From NCBI RefSeq assembly GCF_032399705.1, contig NZ_CP135922.1, forward strand, positions 62,001 through 126,000: a stretch of 64,000 nt of DNA. Direction: 5' to 3'. Below the pieces are notes generated by a model that ran no database searches, was not told where the DNA came from, and saw only the letters and a list, made by a program, of their open reading frames with translations. Position 1 is the first letter of the stretch. Each line of letters opens with the position of its first letter. Of the stretch, positions 20,880 through 35,379 are shown piece by piece. The position numbers and the translations under genes are program-made. This DNA is from Paenibacillus sp. BIC5C1 (lineage in GTDB: Bacteria; Bacillota; Bacilli; Paenibacillales; Paenibacillaceae).

Positions 20880-22217
20880 ATGAAGTTTAGGCTTCACATT
20901 GCTAAATTCCTATCACCCCCACTGATTCTGGTTGGTGGTTTTATGCTTATTATCACGATCGGGACGATTCTGCTCATGCTACCTATCTCGAATCAAAGCG
21001 GTGAGCATTTGGCGTTCATTGACGCGCTGTTTACGTCTACCTCTGCTGCATGTGTGACCGGGCTGGTTGTTGTAGATGTAGGGACGACCTTCAACCTGTT
21101 TGGTCAAATCGTGATTATGGTGCTTATGCAGCTAGGTGGACTTGGCTTCATGACCATCGCAACGTTGTTTGCACTAGTATTGGGTAAGAGAATCTCGCTT
21201 AAGGACAGGCTGCTGCTGAAAGAGGCTATCAACGCTGACAGTATGGAAGGCATTGTACGCATTATTCGCAAGGTGCTAATTTTTTCGTTTACCATTGAAG
21301 GGGTGGCTGCTGTTATATTGGCACTACGGTGGGCAACGGAAATGCCTTTTTGGCAGGCGGTATACTATGGTGCGTTTCACTCGGTTTCATTATTTAATAA
21401 TGGTGGTTTCGATCTGTTCGGCAACAGTTTTCAGTATTATACAGGGGACTGGTTGTTTAACCTGACAGCTTCGGTGCTGGTTGTATCGGGTGGACTCGGC
21501 TTTGTGGTGCTGAATGATTTGTTTGAGTTCCGCAAGCGTCGTCGCTTATCGTTGCAATCCAAACTGGTGTTGTCCGTATCAGGTGCACTGATTGGTATCG
21601 GTGCAATTGTACTGTTTGTATTTGAGTTCACCAATGGGCACACACTGGCGTCTCTCAGTTGGAGCGAAAAGATTTACGCTTCGTTCTTCCAATCGGTCTC
21701 TACACGTTCGTCGGGTACGAGCACCATTGATATCACCCAGATGAGGCAGGCTACCCAGTTCTTCTTCATACTGTTGATGTTTATTGGGGCATCTCCGGGG
21801 TCAACCGGGGGTGGGATCAAGACGACAACGTTCCTGATCATGATTGGAGCGGTATATGCCATGATTCGTGGCAATAAAGATATTGTATTTTTCCGTCAGC
21901 GTGTTCCGAAAGAGTTGCTGATGAGAGCATTGACGATTATTATGGTTTCCTTGATCATATTCATGGTTGTAGTAATGCTGCTACTTACGACAGAGGATGC
22001 ACCGTTCCTTTCACTGATGTTTGAAGCGGCCTCGGCGATTGGGACCGTGGGTCTGTCGGTGGGAGTAACGCATGAATTAACGGTATGGGGAAAAGTGATT
22101 ATCGCCTTCACGATGTTTATCGGACGTATTGGACCACTCACCATTGCATATGCGCTTCGTCCGCGCAAAGAGAAGAAGTTGTATCGCCATCCGGAGGGCC
22201 GGATTATTATTGGATAA
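20880..22217 (+). CDS. ktrB: Ktr/Trk-type potassium transporter, membrane subunit (KtrB-like)
   Basis: K+ uptake channel subunit that works with a cytosolic RCK protein (KtrA/C), not found in this window. ATG 20880 after AAGAGGTG gives 445 residues, like Bacillus KtrB; the frame is open to 20811. Four repeated membrane-pore-membrane units are visible, with selectivity-loop glycines in SAACVTGLVVVD, HSVSLFNNGGFD, GASPGSTGGGIKTTT and ASAIGTVGLSVG. No partner gene is adjacent. It converges on the TetR gene, with a bidirectional terminator between them. Confidence 0.92.
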   Translation: MKFRLHIAKFLSPPLILVGGFMLIITIGTILLMLPISNQSGEHLAFIDALFTSTSAACVTGLVVVDVGTTFNLFGQIVIMVLMQLGGLGFMTIATLFALVLGKRISLKDRLLLKEAINADSMEGIVRIIRKVLIFSFTIEGVAAVILALRWATEMPFWQAVYYGAFHSVSLFNNGGFDLFGNSFQYYTGDWLFNLTASVLVVSGGLGFVVLNDLFEFRKRRRLSLQSKLVLSVSGALIGIGAIVLFVFEFTNGHTLASLSWSEKIYASFFQSVSTRSSGTSTIDITQMRQATQFFFILLMFIGASPGSTGGGIKTTTFLIMIGAVYAMIRGNKDIVFFRQRVPKELLMRALTIIMVSLIIFMVVVMLLLTTEDAPFLSLMFEAASAIGTVGLSVGVTHELTVWGKVIIAFTMFIGRIGPLTIAYALRPRKEKKLYRHPEGRIIIG

Positions 22218-22221
22218 AATG

Positions 22222-22296
22222 AAAAACCGTCACGCATCTAGGACTAACCCTGTTATGGAATAGGTTAGTCACAACTAATGCCTGACGGTTTTTTTG
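22222..22296. terminator. bidirectional terminator between ktrB and the TetR gene
   Basis: AAAAACCGTCA and TGACGGTTTTTTT outer arms, with an inner GACTAACC/GGTTAGTC stem. A T run is present on both strands. Confidence 0.8.
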
Positions 22297-22367
22297 TTTC
22301 ATAGAAGCACTCACTTGTTTCCTCTGGTACGAAGGATAGGGTTGTCTTTTAATTTTGTGACCGAATG

Positions 22368-22967
22368 TTATTCTGCATCCCGGCATAACGTTGCAAGATG
22401 CATGGTAAGGATATCCTCCATAATCTTGGTGTTCATCTGGTCAGGACGAAGAATCGCATGAATTCCCAAACCGTCGACCAGTGCGTATAGCCGTTCAATT
22501 TCCATCTCCTTATCGAGGTCTGTTCGGGAGAGATTGAGCTCCATGAGGTAGGTGATAACCGTAGCCATTGCATGTCTGAGCTCATCATAGACTTTGTCTG
22601 CATGCTCTTTGAGAACAGGATCAGTCTTGGACTTGGCTGTAAAAGCGTACCACACCTCCATTTCGGCCATTTTTTCATCCGTGCTTGGCAAAAGTTCTAA
22701 CAACAGAAGTTTCATATTCTCCAAAGGGGAAGCATCAAAGGACATCTGTCTGATTCGATTCGATACCCGTTCGGATACCAGATTCATTGCATATAGGAGT
22801 AGTTCCGATTGGGTTGAAAAATAATGGCGCATAGACCCGGCAGATATTCCAGCTTCTACCGCGATATTTCGAACGGAAGCCTGTTCCATGCCATCTCTTC
22901 GGATGACACGCCAAGCCGCTTCGGCTACGAGCAGACGTTGTTTCTCGTGATCAACTATTTTAGGCAT
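22368..22967 (-). CDS. TetR-family transcriptional regulator
   Basis: A 199-residue regulator with an N-terminal helix-turn-helix (about residues 10-55: RNIAVEAGISAGSMRHYFSTQSELL). The C-terminal part is an all-helical ligand/dimer domain of the type found in BetI-like members, ending in LHAIL-style helices and a short tail. Start ATG at 22967. It is divergent from the membrane protein gene at 23055, and the 53-bp dyad at 22990-23042 lies between the two start codons, 23 bp from its own start. Autoregulation and control of the neighbour are inferred from that geometry. The ligand is unknown. Confidence 0.9.
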   Translation of the reverse strand: MPKIVDHEKQRLLVAEAAWRVIRRDGMEQASVRNIAVEAGISAGSMRHYFSTQSELLLYAMNLVSERVSNRIRQMSFDASPLENMKLLLLELLPSTDEKMAEMEVWYAFTAKSKTDPVLKEHADKVYDELRHAMATVITYLMELNLSRTDLDKEMEIERLYALVDGLGIHAILRPDQMNTKIMEDILTMHLATLCRDAE

Positions 22968-22989
22968 AAAAGGATTATATCATTGTTGA

Positions 22990-23042
22990 TTATTATAATA
23001 CAAACGTGTTAAATTGTATTTAATACGTTTGTATTATAATAA
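22990..23042. promoter_or_regulatory. 53-bp near-perfect dyad, likely TetR operator
   Basis: An 18-bp arm (22990-23007) is exactly complementary to 23025-23042. Inside it TTAAAT (23009-23014) pairs with ATTTAA (23018-23023). Only one position (23008/23024) mismatches, so 25 of 26 pairs are complementary. Each arm contains a TATAAT. The dyad fills most of the gap between the divergent genes, and its right edge overlaps the first two bases of the downstream ribosome site AAGGAG. Confidence 0.8.
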
Positions 23043-23054
23043 GGAGTGGATTAA

Positions 23055-23603
23055 TTGATTGCCTATTTTATTATTGGATGTGAGATTGCCTTCTGGGTAT
23101 TTGTCGCTGCAGGTCTGAGTGTGCGTTATCTGTTGGGGATGAAACGGATAGGGATCGCGCTGTTAATGGCAACACCCATTGTGGATGTTCTTCTTATGGT
23201 AGCGACGGTGATGGATCTTCAAAGGGGTGCTACAGCAAGTATGGTTCATGGCATAGCAGCTATATATATAGGTGTGAGTATTGCCTACGGTCATCAGATG
23301 ATCGCTTGGGCTGATCGCTACTTCCTGTATTGGTTCAAGGGTGGAGATAATCCTCGGAGCAGAAAGGTGTACGGTAGTGAGCATGCTAGTCGTGAGAGAG
23401 TGGGATGGCTTAGACATCTATTGGCTTGGGGCATAGGTAGTCTGTTCTTGCTCGCGATGATCTGGTGGATTGGGGATTCGGAGCGTACTGCGGCATTTTC
23501 TAATCTAATAAGAGTATGGGGAATCATACTGGGGATCGATTTTATAATCAGCTTTAGTTATAGCTTATGGCCGCGGAAGATGCCTGTGGAGAAAATGAAG
23601 TAA
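23055..23603 (+). CDS. integral membrane protein, divergent partner of the TetR gene
   Basis: A 182-residue protein with about five hydrophobic helices (roughly residues 4-26, 33-51, 62-80, 122-140, 150-170). Start TTG 23055 follows AAGGAG at 23041-23046. Charged loops include DNPRSRKVYGSEHASRERVG. It resembles small uncharacterised Bacillus membrane proteins (YmcC type), but I cannot assign a transport or enzyme function. Control by the adjacent TetR protein is likely from the shared palindrome. Confidence 0.8.
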   Translation: MIAYFIIGCEIAFWVFVAAGLSVRYLLGMKRIGIALLMATPIVDVLLMVATVMDLQRGATASMVHGIAAIYIGVSIAYGHQMIAWADRYFLYWFKGGDNPRSRKVYGSEHASRERVGWLRHLLAWGIGSLFLLAMIWWIGDSERTAAFSNLIRVWGIILGIDFIISFSYSLWPRKMPVEKMK

Positions 23604-23768
23604 CATATCACTGGATAGGGGAAGGAACATGTGGATTGTCGTGGGGAAAAGGTGATCTGCATGTTCTGGAAAGAGAGTGTTTAATGACGATTGATGGGAC
23701 CATAAATAAGCCTGGCTTTAGGTGAATAGCTAAGCAAACGACAAAATATAATTTATTGAAAATAAAGC

Positions 23769-23797
23769 TTGCATTCCAAAACTGTACATGGTATATT
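23769..23797 (+). promoter_or_regulatory. rrn promoter P1
   Basis: TTGCAT (23769-23774), 17-bp spacer, TATATT (23792-23797), 110 bp upstream of P2. Confidence 0.6.
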
Positions 23798-23878
23798 CTA
23801 ATTCCGGCCAAGAAAACACGAGAAACACGGTGCGGCAAGCGAACGAAATAAGCTTCGAAAGAAACTTAAAAAAAGAGC

Positions 23879-23907
23879 TTGCAAAGTTGGTTCGGATGTG
23901 ATAAGAT
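23879..23907 (+). promoter_or_regulatory. rrn promoter P2
   Basis: TTGCAA (23879-23884), 17-bp spacer, TAAGAT (23902-23907), about 200 bp upstream of mature 16S. Confidence 0.65.
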
Positions 23908-24107
23908 ATAAAAGTTGCTGAGGTGAACAACACACGGCAATGGAACAAGTTTGATCTTTGAAAACTGAACAACGAGTGAGTAACGATCTTGCTTGCAAGA
24001 TCGACGCTGAGAAATCGGTACAAGTCTTCGGGCTGTATGATTTGGAAGCATAAATGAGATTTTTAATCTCGTCAGTTTCAAAATGAGCTTATCGCTCTTT
24101 TCAATAC

Positions 24108-28829
<4,722 letters not shown>

Positions 28830-28910
28830 ATATGCAGGTTATGAATCGCAAATTTCGTTTCGGATCTAGTTTTCAGAGAATAATCTCTGAAATGTAAGCT
28901 AAGCTATGCG

Positions 28911-29027
28911 TTTGGTGGCGATGGCGGAGGGGTTCCACACGTACCCATCCCGAACACGACCGTTAAGCCCTCTAGCGCCGATGGTACTTGGACCGCAGGG
29001 TCCTGGGAGAGTAGGACGCCGCCAAGC
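28911..29027 (+). rRNA. rrf: 5S ribosomal RNA
   Basis: 117-nt 5S rRNA whose ends pair (TTTGGTGGCG with CGCCGCCAAGC). The central segment CCCATCCCGAACACGACCG is the 5S signature. It completes a 16S-23S-5S operon. Confidence 0.96.
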
Positions 29028-29031
29028 AAAG

Positions 29032-29065
29032 AACCACTGCCGATGTTATTCGGTGGTGGTTTTTA
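29032..29065 (+). terminator. rRNA operon terminator
   Basis: ACCAC-GCCGA...TCGG-GGTGGT stem followed by five T. Confidence 0.88.
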
Positions 29066-29137
29066 TTTGTTTATAAGCAAAAATTAGAAACAACTGTTAG
29101 TTGAGAGACAGTGAACTAAATTACTTAACATAGAGTA

Positions 29138-29167
29138 ACGCCACTCATATCGAGTGGTATTTTTTAT
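29138..29167 (+). terminator. second stem-loop with T tract after 5S
   Basis: CCACTC/GAGTGG with loop ATAT C, then TATTTTTT. A backup terminator for the rRNA transcript. Confidence 0.7.
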
Positions 29168-29246
29168 ATATAGAATGAACCTGTCCGTATGACAAATACA
29201 GTTGTATGCATCAGGCAATACACCTAATATAACCAGGGAGTTTCCC

Positions 29247-29276
29247 TTGACAGTCTAAATAACGCTTTGCTAAGAT
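29247..29276 (+). promoter_or_regulatory. sigma-A promoter of guaB
   Basis: Perfect TTGACA (29247-29252), 18-bp spacer, TAAGAT (29271-29276). Confidence 0.75.
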
Positions 29277-29357
29277 GGCAATAATAAATTTTTCAGAAAA
29301 CGTATTTTCGGCATAAAATACAGCCTGAGATCTTCGGGTTTTGGACCGTAAAGCTGA

Positions 29358-30839
<1,482 letters not shown>

Positions 30840-30861
30840 TCTGAATTGTGTTAATCATTTC

Positions 30862-30902
30862 CAGGACAGGCTTGGCGATTTTCGCCGGGCCTGTCTTTTT
30901 TT
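30862..30902 (+). terminator. terminator after guaB
   Basis: GACAGGC-GGCG/CGCC-GCCTGTC stem and seven T. Confidence 0.92.
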
Positions 30903-31272
30903 GCGGATACCCCTGTGATAGAATAGAACAAGCGGTGATGATCCTTTAATGGATTAGGGCGTTGCGGCGGTTTTTTGACGTGAGTCTATGAAACTGCTTC
31001 TGACAATGATTTTTGAGTGGTAGAAAAAGGTTGAAGGTTGCCCAGCGAAAAAAGAAGCGCGGACGTCCTTTTACATAAGCATTTCATTTAATGCTAACTA
31101 AGTGACAATCGATTCGAACTTTAGGAGCAATGACATTGCTCTTTCGATACAGCGCATATACAACACACATCTCACACATCATCTTCACCTGTTAGGGACT
31201 AAGAAAATATTGCAGCTCAAGCTGTACTGAAGCACACAATAGAAAGCTTCGGACCGAAGGGAGTATTCATCA
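30903..31272 (+). other. dacA upstream region
   Basis: A 370-nt stretch without a gene. It has an extended -10 candidate (TGATAGAAT, 30916-30924) lacking a clear -35. It also has a perfect inverted repeat GAGCAAT-GAC-ATTGCTC at 31125-31141 followed by TTT, which might be a weak terminator or an operator. The rest holds nothing I recognise. Confidence 0.5.
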
Positions 31273-32661
31273 TTGAAAGCCAAACAAATGAATAAGAAAA
31301 AACGTCAAATGCTCAAAAAAAGCGTAGCCTCGGTTATGCTGATTAATATGCTCTGCATGTCTGCGGTAATGCCTGTTATGGCTGCTGCAAACGATTCAGG
31401 GCAGATCTTGACCGCGGCGGCAACAACAACGAAGACTGAAAAAGCCGTGGACATTCCTTCGGCAGACTCCCTGGGACTCGATGTTAAATCAGCCGTACTG
31501 ATGGAGGCTTCAACGGGTCAAATTCTACTCAATGTTAATGCGGATAAAGCTATGCCGCCTGCTAGTATGACTAAAATGATGACAGAGTACATTGTGGCTG
31601 AACAGGTTAAGCAAGGAAAGTTTAGTTGGGATGATATTGTAACTGTAGGTGAAAATGCAGCCAAGAGTACAGGTTCCCGCATTTTCCTTGCAAAAGGTGA
31701 CCAACATACAGTTAAGGAGCTGTACATTGCTATGGCTGTAGGTTCAGCCAACGATGCTACGGTTGCTCTGGCTGAATATGTTGCAGGCTCCGAGCAAGCT
31801 TTTGTGAAAATGATGAATGATGAAGCGAAGCGTATGGGAATGAAAGATAGCTACTTCATCAACTCCACAGGACTGGATCGTGCAGATATGCCTGCGGATT
31901 TCCGCCCTACCGAGGATAAGGAAATCGTCATGTCGGCACGGGATGCAGCCATTTTGTGCAGATATATCATCATGGATCACCCGGACTACAAAGATTTCAC
32001 GACAATTCAATCCTATAAATTCCGCCCCAATGACAAAGATCCAATTATTAACTATAACTGGATGCTGGAAGCGAATAAAAATATAACCAACTTCAAAAGC
32101 TATGCCTATGAGGGTCTGGACGGGATGAAAACGGGCCATACCACGAACGCAGGGAATAACTTTACCGGTACGGCTGAGCGTAATGGCATGCGTCTGATCA
32201 GTGTGGTTATGGGTACCGATTCGGAGCCAGCGCGTTTCAGAGAAACGAAGAAAGTATTGGACTTCGGATTCAACAATTTTGAAGTGAAACAGGCGGTTGC
32301 TGCCAAAACTAAAGTCACAGGCTGGGAAGCTGTACCTTTGAAAAAAGGGAAGGAAACAACAGTACCTGTTGTGACAGATAATGCAGTAAGTTTCGTTGTA
32401 CCTAAAGGTACTCAAAACCTGGACGTGACATTTAAGGCGAATGTTACTGAAGCTGATAAGCTGGTTGCTCCAATTAAGGCCGGAACCAAGGTTGGTACGG
32501 TTACTTATACGTACAAAGCAGAGGGAATTGAGCCACAAGAGAAGACAGTGAATCTCATCACCGCAGAAGAAGCGGAAAAAGGTGGTTGGTTCCGTCTCTT
32601 CTTCCGTGCAGTGAAAGATTTCTTCGTTGATCTGTTTGATGGCATCAAAAACCTGTTCTAA
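31273..32661 (+). CDS. dacA: D-alanyl-D-alanine carboxypeptidase (PBP5/DacA type)
   Basis: Removes the terminal D-Ala from peptidoglycan pentapeptides, limiting cross-linking. It has 462 residues. A signal peptide ends near VMAAAND. The SxxK motif is S98-M-T-K101, the SxN equivalent is in the AVGSAND stretch, and KTG is at 286-288. A C-terminal beta domain is followed by an amphipathic membrane anchor (WFRLFFRAVKDFFVDLF). Start TTG 31273 follows AAGGGAG; an ATG six codons later (31288) is an alternative. It precedes pdxS/pdxT, as in Bacillus. Confidence 0.95.
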   Translation: MKAKQMNKKKRQMLKKSVASVMLINMLCMSAVMPVMAAANDSGQILTAAATTTKTEKAVDIPSADSLGLDVKSAVLMEASTGQILLNVNADKAMPPASMTKMMTEYIVAEQVKQGKFSWDDIVTVGENAAKSTGSRIFLAKGDQHTVKELYIAMAVGSANDATVALAEYVAGSEQAFVKMMNDEAKRMGMKDSYFINSTGLDRADMPADFRPTEDKEIVMSARDAAILCRYIIMDHPDYKDFTTIQSYKFRPNDKDPIINYNWMLEANKNITNFKSYAYEGLDGMKTGHTTNAGNNFTGTAERNGMRLISVVMGTDSEPARFRETKKVLDFGFNNFEVKQAVAAKTKVTGWEAVPLKKGKETTVPVVTDNAVSFVVPKGTQNLDVTFKANVTEADKLVAPIKAGTKVGTVTYTYKAEGIEPQEKTVNLITAEEAEKGGWFRLFFRAVKDFFVDLFDGIKNLF

Positions 32662-32753
32662 TAGATAAGGTGAAAGAAGACGGGTTAATATGACATTTTC
32701 AATATAATGTCGTCAGACTATTGACAAAATACAAGTATTTCCGACCGGATGGA

Positions 32754-32782
32754 TTGTATATTTACAATTTTTCCGGTAAAAT
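32754..32782 (+). promoter_or_regulatory. weak candidate promoter of the pdxS remnant-pdxT unit
   Basis: TTGTAT (32754-32759), 17-bp spacer, TAAAAT (32777-32782), 120 bp upstream of the pdxS remnant. The -35 matches consensus poorly. A TTGACA at 32721 has no -10 at proper spacing. Confidence 0.3.
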
Positions 32783-32902
32783 ATCAAGTTAGAATTCTAC
32801 GTATAAATCAGTTAAAAAGTCTATTGTTCTTCTAACTGACACTGCATATTCCACATCCTGTTTATGGACAAGAACGATACATCCATTACGGTATATTGGG
32901 GT

Positions 32903-33072
32903 ATGGAAACGGGAATAGCACGCGTTAAAAGAGGTGCCAAAGCGCGGATCGGACATGATGTGGCGCCAAGGACTTGGGTGAATCGTTGCGCCTGATTGGC
33001 GAAGGTGCTTCCATGATCGGTACCAATTCCAAACTTGCACCTTCCGAGCCCATGCAGGATCGCGGCTGGTAA
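32903..33072 (+). pseudogene. pdxS: pdxS remnant with multiple internal deletions
   Basis: PdxS is the synthase half of PLP synthase and is normally about 294 residues. Here only four fragments remain, in the right order: the N-terminus METGIARVKRG (32903-32935), AKARIGH (32936-32956, about residues 79-86 of the family), CGAKDLGESLRLIGEGASMI (32959-33018, about 127-147), and the C-terminus KLAPSEPMQDRGW ending at TAA 33072. Everything between is missing, and the second junction shifts the frame, so reading from the ATG stops early at 32993-32995. The TIM-barrel active-site lysines cannot be assembled from what is left. The usual ribosome site is also absent. The gene cannot encode a working PdxS. 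The alignment is from memory of the family and needs a search, but the shared ends and order leave little doubt. Confidence 0.85.
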
Positions 33073-33090
33073 GAGAAAGGTGGATTTTAA

Positions 33091-33681
33091 ATGAAGATCG
33101 GCGTTTTAGCACTTCAAGGGGCAGTCACCGAGCATATTCGTAGTATTGAACGGGCTGGCGCAGAAGGATTGGCGATTAAACAGGTTCAGCAACTTGAGGA
33201 GCTGGATGGGTTGATTCTTCCTGGTGGTGAGAGTACCACAATTGGCAAACTGATGCGCAAATATGGTTTCATGGAAGCCATTCGGGCATTCGCTGCAGAG
33301 GGGAAACCGGTATTCGGCACCTGTGCTGGTTTGATTGTTATGGCCAAACATATTGCAGGACAAGAGGAAGCTCATCTGGAGCTAATGGATATGACCGTCT
33401 CTAGAAATGCATTTGGACGGCAGAGGGAAAGCTTTGAAACGGATCTCCCAGTAAAAGGCATTGAGGAGACGGTAAGGGCTGTGTTCATCCGGGCACCTCT
33501 AATTGAGCGTGTAGGGGAAGAGGTAGAAGTTCTCTCCACATACAAGGATGAGATTGTTACTGCCCGCCAGGGACATCTGCTGGCTTGCTCCTACCACCCT
33601 GAGCTGACAGATGATTATCGACTGCATACTTACTTTGTGGACATGGCTAGGTCGTATAAACAGCCTGTACAGAACCAATAG
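33091..33681 (+). CDS. pdxT: pyridoxal 5'-phosphate synthase glutaminase subunit
   Basis: Class I glutaminase that feeds ammonia to PdxS for PLP synthesis. It has 196 residues and is intact. The nucleophile is C78 in FGTCAGL, the oxyanion segment LPGGESTTIGK is at about 45-55, and the catalytic His/Glu pair is in CSYHPELTDD. ATG 33091 follows AAAGGTGG. PdxT is active only in complex with PdxS, and the pdxS just upstream is a remnant, so either an intact pdxS exists elsewhere or this gene is losing its function. Confidence 0.96.
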   Translation: MKIGVLALQGAVTEHIRSIERAGAEGLAIKQVQQLEELDGLILPGGESTTIGKLMRKYGFMEAIRAFAAEGKPVFGTCAGLIVMAKHIAGQEEAHLELMDMTVSRNAFGRQRESFETDLPVKGIEETVRAVFIRAPLIERVGEEVEVLSTYKDEIVTARQGHLLACSYHPELTDDYRLHTYFVDMARSYKQPVQNQ

Positions 33682-33702
33682 TGATTGATATACAACCTAT
33701 GA

Positions 33703-33848
33703 CTGCCGGTGAACCGGATCAGTCCTCCAGAGGCTCACAAGGCTTGCTGGCAAGGTGCTGTCTGGTTAGATGCCTGATGTTGCCCGTATCTGCTTTCAAA
33801 GCGGGAATCGCAGCATAGGGCAGCACCGGAGGCCATAGGTTATTTTTT
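33703..33848 (+). ncRNA. candidate structured RNA ahead of serS
   Basis: Several stems can be drawn: CCGG-TGAA-CCGG (about 33706-33717); CCTCC (33724-33728) with GGAGG (33828-33832); GGTGCTG (33754-33760) with CAGCACC (33821-33827); and inside this CCCG (33783-33786) with CGGG (33802-33805). A T-rich stretch, TTATTTTTT, follows at 33840-33848. Bacillus serS has a T-box leader, but I find no T-box core (GGTGGNACCGCG) here. It could be an unusual attenuator, a pdxT terminator, or a separate RNA. No family assigned. Confidence 0.45.
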
Positions 33849-33944
33849 ACCATTAAGAAATGATGAAGTTATAAGGCTGCAAAGTTTTGGCAGGAGTTAA
33901 GAGGAAGATTTCTACTTTGTGGTGTTATTTAGGAGGGGTATTTA

Positions 33945-35228
33945 GTGCTTGATGTGAAAATATTGCGGAATGAGTATGCACGTGTTGAAGAAGCATTGAC
34001 GAAACGTGGCAAGTCGCTGGATCTAATCGCCGGGTTCACGGATATGGATGCCAAGCGTCGCGAGTTGCTGCAAGAGAGTGAAAACCTGAAAAGTCGCCGG
34101 AATACGGTATCTGGAGAAGTGGCCAAGCTTAAAAAGAGTGGTGAAAATGCCGACGAGTTGATCCTTGAGATGCGTGAAGTCTCCGATCGAATCAAAGCAA
34201 TGGATGAAGAAGTGCGTGAGTTGGAAGTGAAGATCAACGATCTGACTATGGCGATTCCGAACATCCCTAACGAGAGTGTACCTGTTGGTGCGTCCGAAGA
34301 TGATAATGTGGAGATTCGTCGTTGGGAAGAGCCGAAGTCCTTTTCATTTACACCAAAAGCACACTGGGAAATCGCACAGGATCTCGACATTCTTGATTTT
34401 GAAGCGGCTGCCAAAGTAACAGGCTCCCGTTTTACCTTTTATAAAGGATTGGGTGCACGTTTGGAACGTGCTTTGATCAACTTTATGATGGATCTACACA
34501 GCGATCAGCATGGGTATGAAGAGATTCTGCCTCCATACATCGTTAACCGTGACAGCTTGTTTGGAACTGGCCAACTGCCGAAATTCGAGGAAGACCTGTT
34601 TAAGCTGAAAGATACCGAGTATTATTTGATCCCTACCGCTGAAGTTCCGGTAACGAACTATCATCGCGAAGAGATTTTGAATGCAGACCAACTGCCTAAA
34701 CACTTTGTGGCGTACAGCTCATGTTTCCGATCTGAAGCAGGTTCTGCTGGACGGGATACACGCGGCTTGATTCGTCAGCATCAGTTCAATAAAGTTGAGT
34801 TGTTGAAACTGTCTTCTCCTGAGACCTCTTATGAGGAATTGGAGAACATGACACTAAATGCGGAACGTGTGCTTCAATTATTGGGGCTGCCTTACCGTGT
34901 TCTGACGTTGTGTACAGCAGATATGGGCTTCACATCTGCCAAAACATATGACATTGAGGTTTGGTTGCCGGAAAGCAATACGTATCGCGAAATCTCGTCT
35001 TGCTCCAACTGTGAAGACTTCCAAGCACGTCGAGCTAATATCCGTTTCCGTAGAGAGCCAAAAGCGAAACCGGAATTTGTCCATACATTAAATGGTTCAG
35101 GACTGGCAGTGGGGCGTACAGTAGCTGCTATTCTGGAGAACTATCAACAAGAAGATGGAACAGTGGTTATTCCTGAAGCACTTCGTCCTTACATGGGTGG
35201 AGTCAGCGTGATTGCCCGTCGATCCTAA
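33945..35228 (+). CDS. serS: seryl-tRNA synthetase
   Basis: Charges tRNA-Ser. It has 427 residues. The N-terminal long coiled-coil arm (about residues 25-105) binds the long variable arm of tRNA-Ser. The class II core follows: motif 2 around [21 protein letters not shown] and motif 3 [18 protein letters not shown]. Start GTG 33945 has AGGAGGGG at 33931-33938. A tRNA-Ser gene lies 4 kb downstream. Confidence 0.97.
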   Translation: MLDVKILRNEYARVEEALTKRGKSLDLIAGFTDMDAKRRELLQESENLKSRRNTVSGEVAKLKKSGENADELILEMREVSDRIKAMDEEVRELEVKINDLTMAIPNIPNESVPVGASEDDNVEIRRWEEPKSFSFTPKAHWEIAQDLDILDFEAAAKVTGSRFTFYKGLGARLERALINFMMDLHSDQHGYEEILPPYIVNRDSLFGTGQLPKFEEDLFKLKDTEYYLIPTAEVPVTNYHREEILNADQLPKHFVAYSSCFRSEAGSAGRDTRGLIRQHQFNKVELLKLSSPETSYEELENMTLNAERVLQLLGLPYRVLTLCTADMGFTSAKTYDIEVWLPESNTYREISSCSNCEDFQARRANIRFRREPKAKPEFVHTLNGSGLAVGRTVAAILENYQQEDGTVVIPEALRPYMGGVSVIARRS

Positions 35229-35252
35229 GATTTTCAACTAAATGATTGAAAT

Positions 35253-35317
35253 AAAAAACCGTCTCCTGACAAATGGGAATTTAGAACGTTCCATTTTCAC
35301 AGGGCGACGGTTTTTTG
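35253..35317. terminator. bidirectional terminator between serS and the SLH protein gene
   Basis: AAAAAACCGTC and GACGGTTTTTT outer arms with an inner AAATGGGA...TTCCATTT stem; T runs on both strands serve both convergent genes. Confidence 0.88.
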
Positions 35318-35379
35318 TAGTTTATTTTTTATGAAGACGATACGTTAGCCATGATTTCCCCTAAGCGAAAGCGTAAATA

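Larger units (their letters stand above)
23604..24107 (+). other. rRNA promoter and leader region
   Basis: No gene is visible in these 504 bases. They hold two rRNA promoters (separate entries) and the 16S leader. The leader contains a boxA-like antitermination segment around 23953-23968 (ATCTTTGAAAACTG) and sequence capable of pairing for 16S processing. Confidence 0.7.

Noticed and set aside
33690..33944. T-box riboswitch or SRP RNA ahead of serS
   Set aside because: Neither the T-box core (GGTGGNACCGCG) nor the SRP loop (GGAAGGAAGCAG) is present.
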